Part shown: positions 57,338 through 64,000 of the stretch, piece after piece
How positions within the stretch are numbered: the stretch's first letter is position 1
How the letters are laid out: each line of letters begins with the position of its first letter
Source of the DNA: Polyangiaceae bacterium
GTDB lineage: Bacteria > Myxococcota_A > Polyangia > Polyangiales > Polyangiaceae
NCBI GenBank assembly: GCA_019637265.1
Contig: JAHBVY010000005.1
Span: 1-64,000, forward strand
Direction: 5' to 3'
DNA length: 64,000 nt
The notes under the pieces: generated by a model
Database searches by the model: none
What the model was told of the DNA's origin: nothing
The model's input: only the letters and a program-made list of their open reading frames with translations
Program-made: the position numbers and the translations under genes

Positions 57338-58981
57338 ATGGATGCGATTCGATTCGAGACCCACCCCGATCGCTACCGGCATTGGAAGCTCCGCTTCGAG
57401 GGTGAGGTCGCCACCCTGGATCTCGACATCCCGGAGGATGGCGGGCTCCGCCCTGGCTACGTGCTGAAGCAAAACAGCTACGACTTGGGCGTGGACATCG
57501 AGCTGGCGGACGCCATCCAGCGCATCCGCTTCGAGCACCCCGAGGTGAAGGCGCTGGTCGTCTCCGGCGCGAAGGATCGCGTGTTCTGCTCGGGCGCCAA
57601 CATCTACATGCTGGGGAGCTCCACCCACGCGTTCAAGGTCAACTTCTGCAAGTTCACCAACGAAACGCGGCTCTACTTGGAAGATCTCGCGGAGCACAGC
57701 GGCGTGCGCACCTTGGCGGCGCTCACCGGCGCCTGCGCCGGGGGTGGCTACGAGCTCGCCATGGCGTGCGAGCGGATCCTGCTGGTGGACGACGGCTCCA
57801 GCGCCGTCAGCTTACCTGAGGTGCCGCTGCTCGGCGTGCTGCCAGGGACAGGCGGGCTCACGCGGCTGGTGGACAAGCGCAAGGTGCGGCGCGACCTCGC
57901 GGATGCGTTCAGCACGGTGGCCGAGGGCGTGCGGGGGAAGCGGGCGCTGGCCTGGGGCCTGGTCGATCGGGTGGAGAAGAAGTCGGGGTTCAGCGAGGCG
58001 CTGAAGGAGACGGTCAGTGAGCTTGTCCAGGGCGCGAAGGAGCGCACCGGGCAGGGGGTGACGCTCACGCCGCTCGCCCCCGAGCGTGACGGCGAGGTCA
58101 CGCGTTACCGCTACGTGGAGCTCCGAGTCGACGCTGAGGCGCGGGTCGCTCACCTGTCCATCAGCGCCCCTGAGGAGCCCACGCCCAGCACGGCGGAGGC
58201 GCTGCGCGCGGCGGGGGCTGACGCTTGGGCGCTCCGCATGTTCCGTGAGCTGGACGACGCCCTGCTCGACTTGCGCTTCAACCACCCGCAGATCGGCCTC
58301 TTGGTGCTGCGCACCACGGGCAGCGCCGAGCAGGTGCTGGCGAGCGACGCCTCGCTGATCGAGCTGGCCAAGACAGACTGGTTCGCTAGTGAAATCTTGC
58401 TGCACATGCGGCGGGTGCTGAAGCGGCTCGATCTGATGGCGCGCACCGTGTTCGCCATCGTCGATCAGGACACCTGCTTCGCCGGGAGCCTGCTGGAGCT
58501 GGCGCTGGCCGCCGATCGCTCCTTCATGCTCGACGTGGACGACGGGCCCACGCTCGCCTGCTCGGAGCTCAACTTCGGCGCGCTGCCGATGGCGAGCGGG
58601 CTCACTCGCCTGGAGGCGCGCTTCTACGGTGCTCCGGAGCAGGTGGGGAAGGTGCGAGAGCACATGGCGAGCGAAGGCGCCATCGACACCGAGGCCGCGC
58701 GCGAGCTCGGGCTGGTGACGTACACCCCAGACGACATCGACTGGGAAGACGAGGTGCGGATCGCGATGGAGGAGCGCGCCGCCTTCAGCCCGGACGCGCT
58801 CACCGGGATGGAGGCGAGCCTGCGCTTCGTCGGCCCGGAGACGCTGGAGACCAAGATCTTCGGGCGCTTGAGCGCTTGGCAGAACTGGATCTTCCAGCGC
58901 CCCAACGCCGTGGGCGAGCGCGGTGGCCTCACCACCTACGGCACCCCGGAGCGCCCCAAGTTCAACTTCGATCGCACCTGA
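57338..58981 (+). CDS. boxC: 2,3-epoxybenzoyl-CoA dihydrolase (benzoyl-CoA-dihydrodiol lyase) BoxC
   Basis: 547 residues with two crotonase-like halves (VEGE..., first active-site region GAKDRVFCSGANIYMLG and GACAGGGYELAMACERILLVDDGSS; second half LVLRTTGSAEQVLASD). BoxC opens the ring of 2,3-epoxybenzoyl-CoA to 3,4-dehydroadipyl-CoA semialdehyde plus formate. Length and motifs match the family. It heads the boxC-boxB unit; 175 bases separate them. Confidence 0.95.
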   Translation: MDAIRFETHPDRYRHWKLRFEGEVATLDLDIPEDGGLRPGYVLKQNSYDLGVDIELADAIQRIRFEHPEVKALVVSGAKDRVFCSGANIYMLGSSTHAFKVNFCKFTNETRLYLEDLAEHSGVRTLAALTGACAGGGYELAMACERILLVDDGSSAVSLPEVPLLGVLPGTGGLTRLVDKRKVRRDLADAFSTVAEGVRGKRALAWGLVDRVEKKSGFSEALKETVSELVQGAKERTGQGVTLTPLAPERDGEVTRYRYVELRVDAEARVAHLSISAPEEPTPSTAEALRAAGADAWALRMFRELDDALLDLRFNHPQIGLLVLRTTGSAEQVLASDASLIELAKTDWFASEILLHMRRVLKRLDLMARTVFAIVDQDTCFAGSLLELALAADRSFMLDVDDGPTLACSELNFGALPMASGLTRLEARFYGAPEQVGKVREHMASEGAIDTEAARELGLVTYTPDDIDWEDEVRIAMEERAAFSPDALTGMEASLRFVGPETLETKIFGRLSAWQNWIFQRPNAVGERGGLTTYGTPERPKFNFDRT

Positions 58982-59156
58982 CGGTTCAGGGACAGGGCCT
59001 CGAGCCGCGGCGCGCGCCGCATCGTCAAGCTACCGGACCCAACCATCAGCACACCTGACCCACAGAGCTCCATCGGCGTCCAACGCAAAACGTCCGCGTC
59101 AACAGAGAGCGCTCGAGATCACGCCGCCCGTTCACGAACCTAGCCTCGGAGGGACC

Positions 59157-60575
<1,419 letters not shown>

Positions 60576-60578
60576 CGC

Positions 60579-61328
60579 CTACAGCAGGTGGATCTGCACG
60601 CGGGCGCGCGCGTTCTGGTAGAACTCTTGGAGCGCGGCGGCGAGGCGGCGGCTCACGTACCAGCGCCGCAGGTGGGGCTCCGCCTCACGGAAGCTCAGGC
60701 GCCGGAACGGCGTCTCGGCGCTGGCATGGAGCGACTCGAGCTCGGCGCGGCTCGGGCGCAGCATCGGGGTGATCATGCGGTCCACGTAGAGGCTGGCCCG
60801 CGCCTGGCGCCGGAACACGCGGAGCAGCTCCGCCTGGCTCAAGCCCTCGGCCTCCGCCGCGCTCACGATGGCGCGCTCACCGCCGGCGCGCTGGGCCCAG
60901 GCCGCGCGGGCGTCCCGCGCGCGGAGCCGGAGCTCGGCCTCCGAGGGCGCGCGGTCCATCCGTAGCCCGGCGAGCAGGCTCTCCGCCACGTGGCGCTCCA
61001 TCGCCGCGCGCACGTGGCGCTCGCGAAACGGTGTGGCCTCCGTCACCCGAAAGCCAATGTCCGACAGCGCCTCGAGGCGCGCTTCGAACGCCAGCTCGCG
61101 CTCGAAGATGAACTGGGGCGACATCACGCCGCCGATCTCCGGCGCGACGAAGCGCACCACCGCGCGATCGACCCCCGCGCGGGGAGCGCCGCGCGCAGGC
61201 GCCGCGAGCGCCGCTGCGGGTCCCATGAAGAGCGCCGTGAGCAGCACCCCCGCGAACAGCCGCGCAGGGCCCCTCAGCGCACCAGCGCGACTCGTCAGCA
61301 GCGCTGTCAGCGCAGCCGCTGGGCTCAA
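60579..61328 (-). CDS. Secreted SurA/foldase-like protein (hypothetical)
   Basis: 249 residues. N-terminal signal (LFAGVLLTALFMGPAAALAA, ending AAPA) followed by a helical domain (RAPSEAELRLRARDARAAW, EAEGLSQAELLRVFRRQARASLYVDRMI) like the N-terminal chaperone part of SurA/PpiD, with no PPIase domain. Start GTG/ATG overlaps the upstream UPF0158 stop by 4 bases, so they are coupled. Function inferred only. Confidence 0.65.
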   Translation of the reverse strand: MSPAAALTALLTSRAGALRGPARLFAGVLLTALFMGPAAALAAPARGAPRAGVDRAVVRFVAPEIGGVMSPQFIFERELAFEARLEALSDIGFRVTEATPFRERHVRAAMERHVAESLLAGLRMDRAPSEAELRLRARDARAAWAQRAGGERAIVSAAEAEGLSQAELLRVFRRQARASLYVDRMITPMLRPSRAELESLHASAETPFRRLSFREAEPHLRRWYVSRRLAAALQEFYQNARARVQIHLL

Positions 61329-62035
61329 CCGCGCGCCTCGCGGGTGTCCTCGCCCGGCTCGGCGTCCTCCGCGCGCGCCTCCCCCTCCCCGCGCTGCGCG
61401 AAGCCGCGCGCCACGCGGCGCGCGCGCACGAACTCGGCGAAGGCCAGCACCTTGTCCAGATCGCGCGAGCCGAGCACCTCGATCACCTCCCGCAGCTGTT
61501 TCCGCATGGAATCAATCGAGCGCTGGCGACGCCCGGTGAGCAGCTCTTGCGAGATGGGCGCCGCCTCCACCGGCGGCTGCGCGGCGGGCGCCTGACGCGC
61601 CACCGGGGTGAGGTGGTTCGCGGTGAGCCAGGCCTCCATGAACACCCGGAGCCGCTCACTGCGGAACGCGAACCAACGCTCGCGCTCGGTGGCGTGCGCC
61701 ATCAGCACGTCCTTGAAGCGCCGGAAGGCGCCCTTACCATCGATGGCCGAGGTGAGCCGCGCCTGCAGCGCGGCGTCGTCCACCATGGGGATGAAGCGCT
61801 CCATCCAACGGTACTGCTCCCGGGAGCTCACCGGCTCGATCCCGAGGTAGCCATCGTCAGCCGCGATGCGCGAGTGCATGTCAGGGTCGGCGATGCCATC
61901 CACCACCCGCAGCACCTCCCCCGTCGCCAGGTGAAGGTAGCTGTGGACCTCTTGGGCGTTGTTCTCGAAGGCATCTTCGAGCGCCTCCCAGTCCACGGGC
62001 ACCTCGCGCATCTCGTCGCTCTCGTCCGCTCTCAT
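61325..62035 (-). CDS. UPF0158 family protein
   Basis: 236 residues. VDWEALEDAFENNAQEVHSYL, GYLGIEPVSSREQYRWMERFI, and GAFRRFKDVLMAHATERERWF are the UPF0158 signature. The C-terminal ~90 residues add a Pro/Ala linker and a helical segment (MRKQLREVIEVLGSRDLDKV). No function known. First gene of a two-gene minus-strand unit, downstream of glpK. Confidence 0.85.
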   Translation of the reverse strand: MRADESDEMREVPVDWEALEDAFENNAQEVHSYLHLATGEVLRVVDGIADPDMHSRIAADDGYLGIEPVSSREQYRWMERFIPMVDDAALQARLTSAIDGKGAFRRFKDVLMAHATERERWFAFRSERLRVFMEAWLTANHLTPVARQAPAAQPPVEAAPISQELLTGRRQRSIDSMRKQLREVIEVLGSRDLDKVLAFAEFVRARRVARGFAQRGEGEARAEDAEPGEDTREARG

Positions 62036-62163
62036 GATTCAAACCTCGCGGCTCGTGACCCATAGCACGTCACGCCGCGGGCCGCGCGGCCACACTGCCG
62101 GGCTCGCTCCCGGAGCGGAGGCGCCGAACGCTTCACGCCGTCGGCCGCGCCTTCACCTGGCGA

Positions 62164-63687
62164 TCACACCGCCTGGCCGCGCGCGCGGCGCACCGCGCTG
62201 TGCCAGCCCGCCAGCGCTCGGTCGCGCTCCGCCGCGCTCATCGAAACTCGGAATTGGTCCTGGATTTTGACGGTACGCGCGGCGTCCTCCGCGTCCCGGT
62301 AGAGCCCGACGCCGATCCCCGCGAGCATCGCCGCGCCACGCGCGGTGGTCTCGAGCTCACTCGGGCGCTCCACGGTGAGCCCCGCCAGGTCGCTCTGGAG
62401 CTGCATCAAGAGGTCATTGGCGGCCGCGCCGCCATCCACCCGCATCAGGCTGAGCGGCTCCCCCAGGTCATCCCCCATCGCACGCACCAGGTCCGTCACT
62501 TGCAGCGCGATCGCGTCCAGCGTCGCGCGCACCAGGTGCGCGCGCGTGGTACCCCGGGTGATGCCGCTGATGAGGCCGCGCGCCTCCGGGTCCCAGTACG
62601 GCGCGCCCAGGCCGACCAGCGCCGGCACGAAGTGCACGCCGCCGGCGTCGGGGACGCTCCGCGCCAGCGCCTCCGTCTCGCTGGCGCTGGTGATGATGCC
62701 GAGCGAGTCACGCAGCCACTGCACCGCGGCGCCCGCGATGAAGGCGCTGCCCTCCAAAGCATACACCGCCTCGTCCCCCAGCTGCCACGCCAAGGTAGAC
62801 AGCAGCCCGAACTGACTCTTCACCACGCGCGAGCCGGTGTTCATCACCACGAAGGCGCCGGTGCCGTAAGTGCACTTGACCTGCCCAGGCCGAAGGCAGG
62901 CCTGCCCGAACAGCGCCGCGTGTTGATCGCCCGCGATGCCCGCGATCGGGATTCCATCCGGTAAAAACGTCAGCCCCTGGGTGTGACCGACCACCGCCGC
63001 CGAGGGCACGATGCGCGGCAGCACCGCGCTCGGCACCCCCAAGATCTCGCAGAGCTCAGGATCCCAACGACGCGTGGCGAGATCCATCAAGAGCGTGCGG
63101 CTGGCGTTCGTCGCGTCCGTCACGTGCGGCGCGTCCTTGTGGGGCGCTGCCAAACCCCCTGCCCCCCCTGCGAGCCTCCAGACCAAGTAAGAGTCCACGG
63201 TCCCGAACGCGAGCTCCCCGGCCGCGGCCCGCTCGCGCGCTCCCGGGTGCTGATCCAAGAGCCACGCGAGCTTGGTCCCCGAGAAGTAAGGGTCCAGTAC
63301 CAATCCGGTGCGCTCACGCACCAGCGCCTCGTGACCCGCCGCCTCGAGCTCCGCGCAGCGCGCCGCCGTGCGCCGGTCCTGCCACACGATGGCGCGCTGA
63401 ATCGGGACGCCCGTCTGACGATCCCAGAGCAGGGTCGTCTCGCGCTGATTGGTGATGCCGATCGCCGCGATCTCGCTGCCGACCACGTGGGCCGCGCGCA
63501 GCGCCTCCCGCACCGCGCCCATGACGCTCGCCCACAGCTCCTCCGGGTCGTGCTCCACCCAGCCAGGCTGCGGGAAGTGCTGGGGGAACTCGCGGCTGGC
63601 GCGCCCGAGGGTGACCCCCTCCGTGTCCATCACCAGACAGGTGGAGCCGGTCGTCCCTTGATCGATCGCGAGGAGGTGCCCTGCCAT
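62164..63687 (-). CDS. glpK: Glycerol kinase
   Basis: 507 residues, standard length. Phosphorylates glycerol to glycerol-3-phosphate. Seen: [114 protein letters not shown] and [15 protein letters not shown]. Active-site residues look intact. No glpF or glpD is adjacent. Confidence 0.97.
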   Translation of the reverse strand: MAGHLLAIDQGTTGSTCLVMDTEGVTLGRASREFPQHFPQPGWVEHDPEELWASVMGAVREALRAAHVVGSEIAAIGITNQRETTLLWDRQTGVPIQRAIVWQDRRTAARCAELEAAGHEALVRERTGLVLDPYFSGTKLAWLLDQHPGARERAAAGELAFGTVDSYLVWRLAGGAGGLAAPHKDAPHVTDATNASRTLLMDLATRRWDPELCEILGVPSAVLPRIVPSAAVVGHTQGLTFLPDGIPIAGIAGDQHAALFGQACLRPGQVKCTYGTGAFVVMNTGSRVVKSQFGLLSTLAWQLGDEAVYALEGSAFIAGAAVQWLRDSLGIITSASETEALARSVPDAGGVHFVPALVGLGAPYWDPEARGLISGITRGTTRAHLVRATLDAIALQVTDLVRAMGDDLGEPLSLMRVDGGAAANDLLMQLQSDLAGLTVERPSELETTARGAAMLAGIGVGLYRDAEDAARTVKIQDQFRVSMSAAERDRALAGWHSAVRRARGQAV

Positions 63688-64000
63688 GGTAGCGACCCTA
63701 CCAAATTCCTCGGCTTTCGAGCGTCAGCCGGTGGAAGCGCTGCCTCGAGCCCCACGGCGCGATCCGCCGCGCCTCGTGCTGGCGGGCGTGGCGCGAGGTC
63801 TCGCAGCCGTCGAGCACGGGGGTCAGGGGTTTGGTTTGGGGGTTTGGCAAGCCGCTGCCAGGCGCTCGCCCGGGCGCTGAGCGCCGCGCCCCAAGGCTCG
63901 AGCACGCCGCCGACGGCAAGGCGCCTTCATCTTGGCCACTGGAGCCCGCTTGTTCCGCGGCCGGGCCCCGGCTAGCCTCTGTTGGCTCATGGCGCGTCTC
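63688..64000. other. Intergenic region to window edge
   Basis: Upstream of glpK. Contains a G-rich motif copy (63826-63848). An ATG at 63989 on the + strand could start a gene that runs beyond the window (only M-A-R-L visible). No other feature seen. Confidence 0.5.
63826..63848 (+). repeat. Dispersed G-rich motif
   Basis: GGGGTTTGGTTTGGGGGTTT, about 140 bp before the possible + strand start at 63989. Three G runs in 23 bases. Confidence 0.8.

Overview
The window is GC-rich DNA that fits a Myxococcota (myxobacterium-like) chromosome. Supporting signs are an MglA/Ras-type GTPase, a Ser/Thr kinase with a zinc-ribbon N-terminus, very long Pro/Ala-rich receiver/TPR and GAF/HEAT proteins, Gly/Ser-linker lipoproteins, an NtrC-type regulator and an AgmX-like lipoprotein. 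Assignment below phylum is not possible from the sequence alone.

Region 1 (1-14866) is a defence island on the + strand. It runs: 3' part of hsdS, a RloC/PrrC-like AAA ATPase, a Schlafen-AlbA_2 protein, hsdR, then six genes of a type III CRISPR effector that best fits subtype III-C (Cmr1-like RAMP, a second RAMP, a Csx11/Cas10-like large subunit, Cmr4, Cmr5, a last RAMP). All joints but one are 4-base ATGA/GTGA overlaps; the exception is a 17-bp gap between the ATPase and AlbA_2 genes. The type I restriction locus and the type III effector therefore look like one translationally coupled operon. No CRISPR array, cas1/cas2, cas6 or CARF effector is visible. The Cas10-like subunit appears to have lost the HD-nuclease Asp, shows no GGDD, and has lost its zinc-knuckle cysteines, while the Cmr4 catalytic Asp is kept. 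This is the most unusual system in the window.

Region 2 (14930-31668) is mostly housekeeping: NAD-isocitrate dehydrogenase, an MFS transporter, an MglA-like GTPase, an RluA-family pseudouridine synthase, a broken HTTM/gamma-carboxylase-like remnant, a DUF3592 protein, RecA with a long repeat-bearing N-terminal extension, a ComM/YifB ATPase, a receiver/TPR protein, ribosomal protein S4 and a lipoprotein.

Region 3 (31846-46527) holds MgtE, a 1434-residue MshEN/GAF/HEAT protein, a Ser/Thr kinase, an AgmX-like lipoprotein, an NtrC-type regulator with a five-unit 21-bp repeat upstream, a NamZ-like (DUF1343) muramidase, a VWA lipoprotein and a Xaa-Pro aminopeptidase.

Region 4 (46752-56301) has a bufferin-type RiPP cluster (Cys-rich precursor, DUF692/MNIO enzyme, DUF2063 partner), an acyl-CoA dehydrogenase, and a c-di-AMP module: a PgpH-like 7TM-HD phosphodiesterase divergent from folP-cdaA-cdaR.

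Region 5 (56511-64000) has an aerobic benzoyl-CoA catabolic cluster (boxR divergent from boxC-boxB, with two TGCA-type sites between them), a SurA-like secreted protein overlapping a UPF0158 protein, and glycerol kinase. A G-rich motif close to GGTTTTGGGGGTTGG recurs in about ten intergenic regions, usually with its G strand matching the downstream gene.
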